A stretch of 64,000 nt of DNA from Chitinophaga alhagiae (lineage in GTDB: Bacteria > Bacteroidota > Bacteroidia > Chitinophagales > Chitinophagaceae), in contig NZ_QXMH01000002.1 in NCBI RefSeq assembly GCF_003568665.1, forward strand, positions 1,054,001 to 1,118,000, read 5' to 3'. Position numbers and translations under genes: made by a program. The first letter of the stretch is position 1, and the number at the start of each line of letters is the position of its first letter. Positions 16,297-24,656 of the stretch are shown here, one piece after another. The notes below the pieces were generated by a model, which worked only from the letters and a program-made list of their open reading frames with translations, had not been told where the DNA came from and searched no databases.

Positions 16297-17445
16297 ATGA
16301 GAAAAAATATTGTAGCGGCCGCATGTGTGCTATTGAGCCTGCAGGCCGCAGCCCAGGAGCAACCCGTAATGATCCGCGCGGCAGTGGGAGAAGGTGTGAC
16401 CATTTTAAAGAACAACGCCGCCACTACCGTTAAAAGCCAGGGCAAAACCGGCACCTGCTGGTGTTTTTCCACTACCTCGCTGATAGAAAGCCAATGCATG
16501 CGCCAGGGTATGGCCCAGCCAGATCTTTCTGAAATGTACACCGTGCGCAACGTGTACCTGCTTAAAGCACGCAACTATATATTGCGGCAGGGTAAAGCGC
16601 AGTTTGACGAAGGAGGCCTGGGGCACGATGTGCTGAAAGCCGCTTCCATGTTCGGGCTGATGCCGGAATCCGCCTACAGCGGGCTGAAAGCAGGGCAGGA
16701 GCAGCCGGACCACGGCGGGATGGTAAAAGCGCTGAGAACTTACCTGGACACTATCCTGAAAAAACGCCCCGTGCCCGCGGACTGGGAACAACAATATGCC
16801 GGCATTATGGATGAATACATGGGCGGCGCGCCGCCGGCCAGTTTTGCCTATAACGGGAAGACCTATACGCCGCAGGAGTTTGCCCGGCAGGTAGTGAAGT
16901 TCAACGAGGCGGATTATGTAAGCCTCACTTCTTTCACGCATCATCCGTATTACAGCAACTTTGTACTGGAGCTGCCAGACAACCATGCCAACGGCGCTTT
17001 TTACAACGTTACGCTGGATGAGCTGATCGGCGCTACCAAAACCGCTGTGAACAAAGGTTATACGGTCATGTGGGATGCGGATGTGAGCAACCGGGGGTTT
17101 GTTTACAAATCCGGCTATGCTTTTTCACCTGTACATGATACGGTGCCGAACAAAACACAGCCCAACCCGGACCTGGAAGAAGTAAAGGTAACGGCTGCCT
17201 ACCGCCAGGGCCTTTTTGACCAGCTGGTTACGCAAGATGACCACCTGATGCACATTACCGGCATCGGCAAAAGCAAGGAGGGCAAGCCGTTCTTTATCGT
17301 GAAAAACTCCTGGGGCACTACGTCTTCTCCGTTTGACGGATATGTGTATGTGTCTGAGCCGTACTTTGCGGTGAACACTATTAACGTGATCGTTCCCAAA
17401 GCCTCGCTTGACAAAGCGCTGCTCAAAAAATTACAGCTCAACTAA
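16297..17445 (+). CDS. C1B family cysteine peptidase (aminopeptidase C-like)
   Basis: The 382-residue protein has a signal peptide (AAACVLLSLQAAAQEQ) and the catalytic features of bleomycin-hydrolase-like papain-fold peptidases: SQGKTGTCWCFSTTS with nucleophile Cys54 and oxyanion Gln48, HITGIG for the catalytic His, and VKNSWG for the Asn. The usual first Cys of CGSCW is Thr here. Unlike cytosolic PepC/BlmH, it is exported. The frame opens at 16264 (TTG), but ATG 16297 gives a clean signal peptide. It follows the GIN protein by 39 bases and may share the sigma-factor operon. Confidence 0.85.
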   Translation: MRKNIVAAACVLLSLQAAAQEQPVMIRAAVGEGVTILKNNAATTVKSQGKTGTCWCFSTTSLIESQCMRQGMAQPDLSEMYTVRNVYLLKARNYILRQGKAQFDEGGLGHDVLKAASMFGLMPESAYSGLKAGQEQPDHGGMVKALRTYLDTILKKRPVPADWEQQYAGIMDEYMGGAPPASFAYNGKTYTPQEFARQVVKFNEADYVSLTSFTHHPYYSNFVLELPDNHANGAFYNVTLDELIGATKTAVNKGYTVMWDADVSNRGFVYKSGYAFSPVHDTVPNKTQPNPDLEEVKVTAAYRQGLFDQLVTQDDHLMHITGIGKSKEGKPFFIVKNSWGTTSSPFDGYVYVSEPYFAVNTINVIVPKASLDKALLKKLQLN

Positions 17446-17466
17446 GTTTGATCTTCTCAAGTTTCC

Positions 17467-17570
17467 TGTCCGGAAACGGACGTTCCCCGTTCGCATCCGG
17501 ACAGCCGGCATATGTCATTCCCGCCGCAAGGCCCGCCAGCAGGGCGCGGCGGGAATGGCAATATAATTGC
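17467..17570. other. Two nested hairpins and a palindrome between peptidase and permease genes
   Basis: Hairpin 1 pairs TGTCCGGA (17467-17474) with TCCGGACA (17496-17503), with an inner AACGG/CCGTT stem. Hairpin 2 pairs CATTCCCGCCGC (17516-17527) with GCGGCGGGAATG (17546-17557), with an inner GCCC/GGGC stem. A GCAAT-ATA-ATTGC palindrome follows at 17558-17570. No T-tract follows either hairpin, so they are not ordinary intrinsic terminators. Confidence 0.65.
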
Positions 17571-17596
17571 GGCACGTATGGCCTAACATTTCAGCC

Positions 17597-19957
17597 ATGT
17601 TCAAGAACTACTTCAAAACGGCCTGGAGAAACCTGGTCAAACATAAGTTCTACTCCGCCATCAACGTAGCCGGGCTCACCATTGGCCTCACCGTGGGCAT
17701 CCTCATTTTACTCTGGGTGAGGAATGAGCTGACGTACGATAGGTTCCATAAAAACGCAGACAATATTTACCGCGCCTTCGCCAATATGGGGCCCAAGGGC
17801 AGCCGCCAGGTATGGACCAGCATGCACGCGCCCCTGGCCGTTTTTGCCAAAGAGGAAGTGCCTGAAGTAACAGAAGCCGTGCGCATCAGGCACAACTGGA
17901 ATTTCTCTCTCTTTGAACATCACGGCAAGCGTTTTACGAACGATAAAAAGGCTTACGTTGATCCCTCTTTCTTTACGATGTTCGACTTCCCGCTGCTGAA
18001 AGGCAACCCGCAGCAGCCCTTCCAGGGAGATTACTCCGTGATCCTTACGGAAGCCGCGGCGCAGCGGTATTTTGGTACTGCGGAGGCGGTGGGCAAAATG
18101 TTGCGGGCAGACGGTAAGCAGTATTTCATCGTAGCCGGCGTAATGGCCAACTTCCCGGAAAATTCCAGCATCCAATATGACATGCTGTTCCCCATGAGCC
18201 TCTGCGCCAAATTGTTCAGGGGCAACGGCGAATGGAAGACCATTGACACGGACATCGGCAACTTCGACTATCATGTCTACCTGCAACTGCAGCCGGGCGT
18301 TTCTCCCGCTGCGGCCGAGAAGAAGCTGGCCGCCAGCCTATTCAAACGGCGCAAGCTGGAGTATGATGACCCGTACCGCCTGATGCCGCTGCGGGACATG
18401 CACCTTTATAAAGCAGACGGCAGTGAAGGTCAGATACAGACCGTGCGCATTTTCCTCATCATCGGCATCCTCATCCTGCTCATTGCCTGCATCAATTACG
18501 TGAACCTTTCCACGGCGCGGGCCATGCTGCGGGCCAGGGAGGTGAGCGTGCGCAAGGTGATGGGCGCGGCGCGCCGGCAGCTCTTCTTCCAGTTCGTAAC
18601 AGAAACCGCGCTGGTATTTGCCTTTGCCATGGCCGCCGCCATGGTGCTCACCTATGTGCTCATGCCCGTGTACAACAATATTTCGGGCCGTAACATTGCG
18701 TTCAGCTTTACCGATGGGGGCGTGTGGCTGCTGGCGGGCGCAGCGGTGCTGGTCTCCCTCTTGCTGTCAAGCATCTACCCGGCTTTGCTCCTTTCCTCTT
18801 TTGAACCGTTGAAAGCATTGCAGGGCAAGCTGCGCGGCGGCATGAGCACTACCTTTTTCCGGAAGGCGCTGGTTACCACCCAGTTCGTGTTTTCCGTGGC
18901 GCTCATTACCGGCACGCTGGTGATTGCCGGCCAGCTCACCTATATCAATGAAAAAGAACTGGGCTACGATAAAGAACATGTGTTCACCTTTGTGCTGCGT
19001 AACATGCGGGGCCACCTCCCGGCCGTGCGTGCGGAGCTGATGCAGGAGCCGGCCATCACGGGCCTGAGCACTGCAAACGACCAGATACTGCAGATCGCCA
19101 ATACCACCAGTGATACGGATTGGGACGGTAAAGACCCCAAAGGCGAGTTCTTTATTCATGGCATGTACATTGACTCCAACTTTTTATCGCTGATGCAGCT
19201 TCCTATTGTGGAGGGAGAGGGTTTCAAAGGCATTGCATCTGATTCAGCGCATTACATCCTGAATGAAACCGCGGTAAGAGAAGCCGGTATCACCAACCCC
19301 GTCGGGAAAAAGTTCGTACTGCATGACGAGCCGGGCACTATCATTGGCGTGGTAAAGGATTTTCACTTTGCTTCGCTGCGTACGAAAATAGAGCCGGCCA
19401 TTTTTGTGTACCGGCCATCGGGAGACGGCATGTACGTGCGCACCACCGGGGGGAACGCCTCAAAGGCAACTGCCGCGGTAGAAAAGCTGTGGAAAAAATA
19501 CAACCCCGATTTTCCCTTTGAATACACCTTCCTCGATCAGCAGTACGACAACATGTACAAGTCTGAACAGCGCACTGCCAGCCTCTTCAGCATCTTTGCC
19601 ACGGTGGCCGTGCTCATTTCCTGCCTGGGTCTGCTGGGATTGGCGGCTTACACGGCGCAGGTCAAGACCAAGGAAATAGGCATCCGCAAGGTGCTGGGCG
19701 CCAGCGTGGCCAGTATTCTGCAACTGCTGGGCAAAGACTTTATGGTGCTGGTAGTGATTGCCATTGTTATTGCCACGCCATTGGCCTGGTACGGCATGAG
19801 CTTGTGGCTGAAAGATTTTGCGTACCGTGTCAATCTCAGCTGGTGGATGTTTGCAGCGGCGGGGCTGGCCGCTATCAGCATTGCGCTGCTGACGGTGAGC
19901 GTACAGTCCGTGAAGGCCGCGCTCACCAACCCGGTGAAAAGTTTGCGGTCAGAGTAG
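17597..19957 (+). CDS. MacB/FtsX-type ABC transporter permease
   Basis: The 786-residue protein has two repeated modules: TM1 near residue 20-42 followed by a MacB-type periplasmic core domain and three TM helices with an FtsX signature (around 290-430), then a second core domain and three more TM helices near the C-terminus (LGLLGLAAYTAQVKTKEIGIRKVLGA). In Bacteroidota such eight-TM permeases, often annotated as putative ABC transporters, work with a separate ATPase in mechanotransmission-type export. No ATPase gene is adjacent. Start chosen at ATG 17597 (MFKNYFKTAWRNL), the usual N-terminus of this family. Confidence 0.9.
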   Translation: MFKNYFKTAWRNLVKHKFYSAINVAGLTIGLTVGILILLWVRNELTYDRFHKNADNIYRAFANMGPKGSRQVWTSMHAPLAVFAKEEVPEVTEAVRIRHNWNFSLFEHHGKRFTNDKKAYVDPSFFTMFDFPLLKGNPQQPFQGDYSVILTEAAAQRYFGTAEAVGKMLRADGKQYFIVAGVMANFPENSSIQYDMLFPMSLCAKLFRGNGEWKTIDTDIGNFDYHVYLQLQPGVSPAAAEKKLAASLFKRRKLEYDDPYRLMPLRDMHLYKADGSEGQIQTVRIFLIIGILILLIACINYVNLSTARAMLRAREVSVRKVMGAARRQLFFQFVTETALVFAFAMAAAMVLTYVLMPVYNNISGRNIAFSFTDGGVWLLAGAAVLVSLLLSSIYPALLLSSFEPLKALQGKLRGGMSTTFFRKALVTTQFVFSVALITGTLVIAGQLTYINEKELGYDKEHVFTFVLRNMRGHLPAVRAELMQEPAITGLSTANDQILQIANTTSDTDWDGKDPKGEFFIHGMYIDSNFLSLMQLPIVEGEGFKGIASDSAHYILNETAVREAGITNPVGKKFVLHDEPGTIIGVVKDFHFASLRTKIEPAIFVYRPSGDGMYVRTTGGNASKATAAVEKLWKKYNPDFPFEYTFLDQQYDNMYKSEQRTASLFSIFATVAVLISCLGLLGLAAYTAQVKTKEIGIRKVLGASVASILQLLGKDFMVLVVIAIVIATPLAWYGMSLWLKDFAYRVNLSWWMFAAAGLAAISIALLTVSVQSVKAALTNPVKSLRSE

Positions 19958-19976
19958 GGGATGCAACCGCTAAGCG

Positions 19977-20249
19977 CTAACCATGAAGGATATCAAACCC
20001 TTCGTAATGCTGCGGTGTTCCCTCCTCAATATCCAGCGAGGTAACGCTGGCGCCGGTGGGGCCAATGCGGCACCAGTCAATAAATTCTTCCATGGCGGCT
20101 TCCTGGCCTTCCGCGGCGATCCATACGCTGCCGTCCGGCAGGTTTTGGATCACGCCTTTCAGGCCGAGCTTAACGGCTACGGACCTGGCGGTGGCCCTGA
20201 AGAAAACGCCTTGCACTTTTCCTTTTACGGTTATTTTCCTATGGATCAT
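19977..20249 (-). CDS. acyP: Acylphosphatase
   Basis: The 90-residue protein hydrolyses acyl phosphates to carboxylate and phosphate. It shows both signatures: KGKVQGVFFRATARSVA with the phosphate-binding Arg, and GVIQNLPDGSVWIAAEG with the catalytic Asn. The length is normal for the family. The frame extends to 20324, but the ATG at 20249 (MIHRKITVKG) gives the standard N-terminus. The gene upstream on the same strand is a hypothetical 56 bases away. Confidence 0.93.
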   Translation of the reverse strand: MIHRKITVKGKVQGVFFRATARSVAVKLGLKGVIQNLPDGSVWIAAEGQEAAMEEFIDWCRIGPTGASVTSLDIEEGTPQHYEGFDILHG

Positions 20250-20305
20250 AAATGACGCTAAATGAAGATCAGTAAAGATATAACAAAGATGCGGGGCCTG
20301 GTGTT

Positions 20306-20632
20306 TCACCCGGCGGCAAAGCACAGCCGAAGTTGGTCGAGTCCTTCTGCATATGCTGTGCTGCCCCCGGGGTAAAATATAAAGAACCTGGGCGGGTGCA
20401 GCGGCATTTCATTCACCTCATGCACCTGTATATGTAAGCCTGGATGAAAGTAAAAGTATTCTATGGCCGCGGGGGCCACGTTCCTCCGTACCTGTTCCAG
20501 TTGGAAACCGGCTTTGGTCAGCAGGGAAAACACCGGTTGCGCCGGGTCTTCCTGTATAATGCCATTGTTGTAAACCGGTTTGATAGATACCCATTCCATG
20601 TATCGGTCGTTTTGCTGCTGTTGCTGCTGCAT
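20306..20632 (-). CDS. Hypothetical protein
   Basis: I do not recognise this 108-residue product. It starts with six glutamines (MQQQQQQNDRYMEWVSIKPV) and has an alternating strand-like pattern (AIEYFYFHPGLHIQVHEVNE, PPRFFIFYPGG) but no motif or signal peptide. The frame is open upstream to 20731. A later Met (MEWVSIKPV) is an alternative start. Spacing to acyP (56 bases, same strand) makes cotranscription likely. Confidence 0.5.
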   Translation of the reverse strand: MQQQQQQNDRYMEWVSIKPVYNNGIIQEDPAQPVFSLLTKAGFQLEQVRRNVAPAAIEYFYFHPGLHIQVHEVNEMPLHPPRFFIFYPGGSTAYAEGLDQLRLCFAAG

Positions 20633-20802
20633 GTTATGCCATGGCCGTACGGGCCCGTTGGGCCATGCGGTATTGCCGGAGCAATACGTGCCCATCCGGC
20701 ATGTCTGTTCTGTAATGGACAGCATGCGCATCCAGCATTAGATAATGTACCGGCTCCGCCGGCTGAATTTACGGGTAGGTAAGTAGCGAGGGTAAAGCAG
20801 AT

Positions 20803-20831
20803 CAAAAAGGGGCCGGGCGGCGAACGCCCGG
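20803..20831 (-). terminator. Terminator of the 2H phosphoesterase gene
   Basis: CCGGGCG (20813-20819) and CGCCCGG (20825-20831) form a 7-bp GC stem on a 5-nt loop. The minus strand continues CCCCTTTTTG. Confidence 0.75.
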
Positions 20832-20902
20832 TCCGGGAAGTTCAAGTGATATTTGATACTGACTCTTGAAAAGACGTTTTAATGACGGGTAACGGTGGCC
20901 CG

Positions 20903-21481
20903 TTATGCCGCATGGTTGAACAGCGGGTGCTCTGACGCGTTGTCCCTGCCAAAGCGGAACTCCCGCACCAGTTCATATTGCTGCCCGCCCGCCGGCTTCC
21001 TCAACAGGCTGAAGCTGTGGCAGTGAAAGCTGCGCACAAACATCTTGTTGGTGAAGTAGGGGGCCAGCCGGTTAAATTGTTGTGTATTGACAGACCGCAC
21101 CAGGGCCATATGCGGCCTGAAGGTACCCGGCTTCAGCTCAAAGGTGCGCAGTATTTTCCTGTGCAGCTCCTCCACCGGTTTAGGGTTGGCCACGTTCACA
21201 TAGAACATGTGGCGCTCTCCCTGCCGGCAATGGTCTATCCGCGAAGTATAGATCGTAAAGGCAGACTGCTCCTGCACCATTTCCTCCAGCATGCCCGTGA
21301 AGTCCGCCTCATATCTTTCCGGGAACTCCGACCGGAATAAAGCAATATGCGCCTGCGAAAAAGCAGCCTGGTCCATACCCAGCTCTTCCGAGATCAAATG
21401 CCGGAATATGCTCACATCCTGCAGGGTCTGCGCATCCGGATGTATCACCAGCATATAATCATACATTACTTCGTTTTCCAT
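20903..21481 (-). CDS. 2H phosphoesterase superfamily protein (2'-5' RNA ligase-like)
   Basis: The 192-residue protein has the two-histidine layout of the 2H superfamily: AHIALF at residue 44-49 and PHMALV at 123-128, about 78 residues apart. The superfamily cleaves or ligates 2'-5' or cyclic phosphodiester bonds using two HxT/S motifs. Here both Thr/Ser positions are Ala, so activity is uncertain. Start set at ATG 21481; a TTG start at 21499 would add six residues. It has its own terminator. Confidence 0.75.
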   Translation of the reverse strand: MENEVMYDYMLVIHPDAQTLQDVSIFRHLISEELGMDQAAFSQAHIALFRSEFPERYEADFTGMLEEMVQEQSAFTIYTSRIDHCRQGERHMFYVNVANPKPVEELHRKILRTFELKPGTFRPHMALVRSVNTQQFNRLAPYFTNKMFVRSFHCHSFSLLRKPAGGQQYELVREFRFGRDNASEHPLFNHAA

Positions 21482-21612
21482 GTCTTTTTGATTAAGCAAC
21501 CATCAAATTGAAACGATCATTATCATTTACAGCACTAACAATAACAACCCCTTCTTTCACAACACGAATATACTAACATTTTTGGAAATACTAATAAATT
21601 TAGCAAAAAATA

Positions 21613-21645
21613 CTAAAAAAAATGGCCCTATACGTAAGGGCCATT
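21613..21645 (-). terminator. Terminator of tpiA
   Basis: AATGGCCCT (21621-21629) pairs with AGGGCCATT (21637-21645) around a 7-nt loop, followed on the minus strand by a run of eight T residues. Confidence 0.88.
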
Positions 21646-21669
21646 GTTATATGTTGCAAGTTACCTGTT

Positions 21670-22428
21670 TCAGAAGCTCTGCGCAATAGCGGTAAAATCA
21701 GCCGCTACCAATGATGCGCCGCCGATCAGCCCGCCGTCTACGTCCGCGCAGGCAAACAGTTCCCTGGCGTTGGAAGGCTTGGCGCTGCCGCCGTAAAGAA
21801 TGCTCAGCCCCAGCGCCGCTTCGCGGCCGTATTTGTCCGCTATGCTGGAACGGATAAAGGCGTGCATGTCCTGCGCCTGCGCCGCGCTGGCGGTCAGGCC
21901 GGTGCCAATGGCCCAGATGGGCTCATAGGCGATCACGATGTTCTTCAATGCGGCCGCATCCAGGTGGTACAGGCTTTCTTCCAGCTGTTTGGCCACGTAG
22001 GCGTTCTGCGTTTCCGCCTTGCGCACTTCCAGCGGCTCGCCGCAGCAGAAAATGGGCTTGAGGCCGTTAGCCAGCGCCTGGTCTATCTTTTTGGCCAGCT
22101 GCGCATTGGTCTCGGAAAAATATTCCCGGCGCTCGGAGTGGCCCAGTATTACATAATCCACGTCGACAGACCGCAGCATTTCGGCAGATACTTCGCCCGT
22201 GTAGGCGCCGGACTTTTCGCTGGCGCAGTTTTGCGCGGCCAGGTAAATGCCGGGGTAGTTCCGGATGAGCTGTTTTACTTTCAGCAGGTAGGGAAAGGGG
22301 GGAGCGATCACTACTTCCTGCCCCTCGGGCAGCTTGATGCCTGCGGCAAGGATATCGTTCACCAGTTGTTCGCCCTGGGCCAACGTAAGGTTCATTTTCC
22401 AGTTGGCGGCTACGATCTTTTTTCTCAT
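21670..22428 (-). CDS. tpiA: Triosephosphate isomerase
   Basis: The 252-residue TIM-barrel enzyme interconverts dihydroxyacetone phosphate and glyceraldehyde 3-phosphate in glycolysis. The substrate lysine lies in AANWKMNLT, the catalytic His in ILGHSERREYF, and the catalytic Glu in the signature AYEPIWAIGTG. The phosphate loop LYGGSAKPSNA and GLIGGASL near the C-terminus complete the set. The length is standard. It lies 43 bases downstream of the GlmU-like gene on the same strand. Confidence 0.97.
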   Translation of the reverse strand: MRKKIVAANWKMNLTLAQGEQLVNDILAAGIKLPEGQEVVIAPPFPYLLKVKQLIRNYPGIYLAAQNCASEKSGAYTGEVSAEMLRSVDVDYVILGHSERREYFSETNAQLAKKIDQALANGLKPIFCCGEPLEVRKAETQNAYVAKQLEESLYHLDAAALKNIVIAYEPIWAIGTGLTASAAQAQDMHAFIRSSIADKYGREAALGLSILYGGSAKPSNARELFACADVDGGLIGGASLVAADFTAIAQSF

Positions 22429-22471
22429 ATATGTATATACTGTTTTTAAAAGAGGGCCGAAAAATACATAA

Positions 22472-23644
22472 TTACCCGTGAAAAACCCGGGTTAATATCT
22501 GCTGGTCGGTTTCGGTCAGTTCCCGCCCTTTCAGCTGCATCCAGGCGCCGGCGTCCCGCAGGGCCTCTGTGAGCCGGTATTTTTCACCGGTATGCTGCTG
22601 GCCGCCCCAGGTGAAGGAGGGAAGGTATTTGGGCGGAAAATCGCCCCCGAACACGTTGCAGCTTACGCCTATGACGGTACCGGTATTGAACATGGTATTG
22701 ATGCCGCAGCGGCTGTAGTCTCCCATGAGCACCCCGCATTTCAGTCCCGCGGCCCAGGCCTCGTTCCTGGCTTCCATCCACACCTTTACCTCGCGGGCGT
22801 TGTTTTTCAGGTTGGAGCAGGTGGTGCCCGCGCCCAGGTTGCACCATTCGCCGATCACGGCATCGCCCAGGTACCCGTTGTGCGCCTTGTTGGAATGGTC
22901 AAAGAACACGCTGTTCTTGACCTCGCCGCCAACCACGCAGCGCTCTCCCAGGGAGGTAGCGCCATACACCCGCGCGCCCATTTTCAGCACCGCGCCGGTG
23001 GCCATGCCAAAAGGCCCGCGTATCATGCAGCCTTCCATCACCTCGGCGTCTTTGCCAATATAAATGGGCCCTGTTTCGGCATTCAGGATACTGCAGCTGA
23101 CCCGGGCGCCCGGTTCAATGAATACCTGTTTAGGGTTCAGCAGCGTGTTCCCGGCCGCAACGGCGGCAGACTTGCGGCCCTTTGTCAGCAGGGCAAAATC
23201 GTCCCGGAGGGCCTGATCGTTGTATTGGGCCATGTGCCAGGGCTGGTCTATGCGGATAATGTCTTCTTCAAAGTCAATGCGGGCCTGGTCTGCGGGGAGG
23301 AAAAAATCGTCTCCGCTAACGGCCTTGGCCAGCAGCCGCCCGTTCTTGTACAGCTCCTGGCCGGGTTGCAGGGCGCGGATGGTCTTGACCAGTGCCGCGG
23401 AGGGCAGCAGGTGGCCGTTTACCAGTATGGTGATGGCTTGCTGGGGGGCTTTAATGAGGGGGAATTTGGCCTGCAGGTAATCCATGGTAAAATACCCGAT
23501 GGGAGATACCTTCAACCATTTTTCCCATTTTTCGCGGATGGTGAGCAGGCCTACCCGGCAGGCTGCCACAGGGCGTGTATGGGTGAAAGGGTATAACTGG
23601 TCACGCTCAGGCGTGTCAAACAGGATGTAGTGCGGGTTCTTCAT
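22472..23644 (-). CDS. GlmU-like sugar nucleotidyltransferase/acetyltransferase
   Basis: The 390-residue protein is the alternative GlmU-like form typical of Bacteroidota. A divergent N-terminal nucleotidyltransferase-like domain (HYILFDTPERDQLYPFTHTRP...) is followed by a left-handed beta-helix of hexapeptide repeats (about residues 190-340; IGKDAEVMEGCMIRGPFGMA, VGGEVKNSVFF). It probably makes UDP-N-acetylglucosamine from glucosamine-1-phosphate for peptidoglycan and LPS, but the N-terminal domain lacks the classical GXGTRM start, so nucleotide specificity is inferred. Start set at ATG 23644; the frame is open to 23695 across the rpmE2 terminator. Confidence 0.8.
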   Translation of the reverse strand: MKNPHYILFDTPERDQLYPFTHTRPVAACRVGLLTIREKWEKWLKVSPIGYFTMDYLQAKFPLIKAPQQAITILVNGHLLPSAALVKTIRALQPGQELYKNGRLLAKAVSGDDFFLPADQARIDFEEDIIRIDQPWHMAQYNDQALRDDFALLTKGRKSAAVAAGNTLLNPKQVFIEPGARVSCSILNAETGPIYIGKDAEVMEGCMIRGPFGMATGAVLKMGARVYGATSLGERCVVGGEVKNSVFFDHSNKAHNGYLGDAVIGEWCNLGAGTTCSNLKNNAREVKVWMEARNEAWAAGLKCGVLMGDYSRCGINTMFNTGTVIGVSCNVFGGDFPPKYLPSFTWGGQQHTGEKYRLTEALRDAGAWMQLKGRELTETDQQILTRVFHG

Positions 23645-23654
23645 GACGGGCGAA

Positions 23655-23690
23655 AATAAAGAAATCCCGCCGATTAATACCGGCGGGATT
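23655..23690 (-). terminator. Terminator of rpmE2
   Basis: AATCCCGCCG (23663-23672) pairs perfectly with CGGCGGGATT (23681-23690), and the minus strand continues TTTCTTTATTTT. Confidence 0.85.
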
Positions 23691-23710
23691 CCCAAATATT
23701 TGCAGACGGC

Positions 23711-23965
23711 TTATTTAACGTCTTTTTTGTAACGTTTGTTGAACTTGTCGATACGGCCCGCGGTATCTACCAGTACGTTCTTACCTGTATAGAACGGGTG
23801 AGAGGTGTTGGAGATCTCAAGCTTGATCAACGGATACTCGTTGCCATCTTCCCATTTCACGGTTTCGCGGGTGGGGGTAGTGGAACGGCTCAAAAAGCTA
23901 TGCCCGTTAGACATATCTTTAAACACTACGAATCTATAATTTTCCGGATGAATTCCCTGTTTCAT
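23711..23965 (-). CDS. rpmE2: 50S ribosomal protein L31, type B (zinc-independent)
   Basis: The 84-residue protein begins [21 protein letters not shown] and contains [27 protein letters not shown], the signature of L31 type B. It has none of the four cysteines of the zinc-binding type A form, and its length (about 15 residues longer than type A) fits. It is a late-assembly protein of the large ribosomal subunit at the intersubunit bridge. It has a textbook promoter and its own terminator. Confidence 0.97.
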   Translation of the reverse strand: MKQGIHPENYRFVVFKDMSNGHSFLSRSTTPTRETVKWEDGNEYPLIKLEISNTSHPFYTGKNVLVDTAGRIDKFNKRYKKDVK

Positions 23966-23992
23966 ATCAATAAGTTAATAAATACAGAGCGC

Positions 23993-24022
23993 AAAGGTAA
24001 CAGATATTTTTAAATCAGCCAA
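23993..24022 (-). promoter_or_regulatory. Promoter of rpmE2
   Basis: On the minus strand, TTG (24020-24022) and the -7 box TACCTTTG (23993-24000) are separated by 19 bases, matching the Bacteroidota housekeeping promoter. The leader is about 20-27 bases. Confidence 0.7.
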
Positions 24023-24029
24023 GAAAAAT

Positions 24030-24521
24030 CTAGCTTTTCATATTCTGGTACTGCAGGGGGATACCCAGGTTGGCGCCTTTGCACAGTTGTATAACTTCCT
24101 GCAAATCATCTATTTTCTTGCCTGTTACCCGTATAATATCGTCCATAATGGCTACCTGCACCTTCAGGCCGGCGTCTTTGATCAGCTTGACGATCTTTTT
24201 GGCGTCTTCCTGTTTGATGCCGTTGCGCACGGGAATATCCTTTTTATACACTTTGCCGCTCTGGTACGGCTCTTTGCTCATGTCATACACGGAGGCTTCC
24301 ATGCCCTTGCGCATGGTCTGGCTGATGAGCACGTCCACCACCTGGCCCAGTTTCATGTCGGTTTCCACTTCCAGCTTCAGCACCAGGTCTTTTTTATCCA
24401 GCTCGATATTGACGTGGCTCCCTTTAAAATCGTACCGGTTGGTGATTTCTTTCTTGACAGTATTAATGGCGTTATCCAGGGTTTGCAGGTCTACCTTGCT
24501 CACAATGTCAAAAGAGGGCAT
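24030..24521 (-). CDS. YajQ-family nucleotide-binding protein
   Basis: The 163-residue protein matches the YajQ family over its full length (MPSFDIVSKVDLQTLDNAIN, TNRYDFKGSH, MKLGQVVDVLISQTMRKG, GKKIDDLQEVIQLCKG). Members have two ferredoxin-like domains; some bind cyclic di-GMP and act with transcription factors, and others bind RNA or tRNA. Which ligand applies here cannot be told. It stands alone with its own promoter just past the M56-peptidase terminator. Confidence 0.93.
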   Translation of the reverse strand: MPSFDIVSKVDLQTLDNAINTVKKEITNRYDFKGSHVNIELDKKDLVLKLEVETDMKLGQVVDVLISQTMRKGMEASVYDMSKEPYQSGKVYKKDIPVRNGIKQEDAKKIVKLIKDAGLKVQVAIMDDIIRVTGKKIDDLQEVIQLCKGANLGIPLQYQNMKS

Positions 24522-24552
24522 AAACGGGTTTTTAATGGTGAATAAAGAGGAG

Positions 24553-24560
24553 CAAAGATA
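24553..24560 (-). promoter_or_regulatory. -7 box for the YajQ-family gene
   Basis: On the minus strand TATCTTTG fits TAnnTTTG, about 31 bases before the ATG at 24521. The upstream promoter part would overlap the terminator hairpin at 24565-24595. Confidence 0.55.
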
Positions 24561-24595
24561 ATAAAAAACCGCTACCCGGTCAGGTAAGCGGTTTT
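24561..24595 (-). terminator. Terminator of the M56 peptidase gene
   Basis: AAAACCGCT (24565-24573) pairs with AGCGGTTTT (24587-24595), with an inner ACC/GGT extension; the minus strand continues TTTTTTATTAT. Confidence 0.85.
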
Positions 24596-24656
24596 AGTTG
24601 ATAGAATGGCGGCTAAGAATGATTAGCACGGACGGTCAAAGCGCCTGTTGTTGCCT

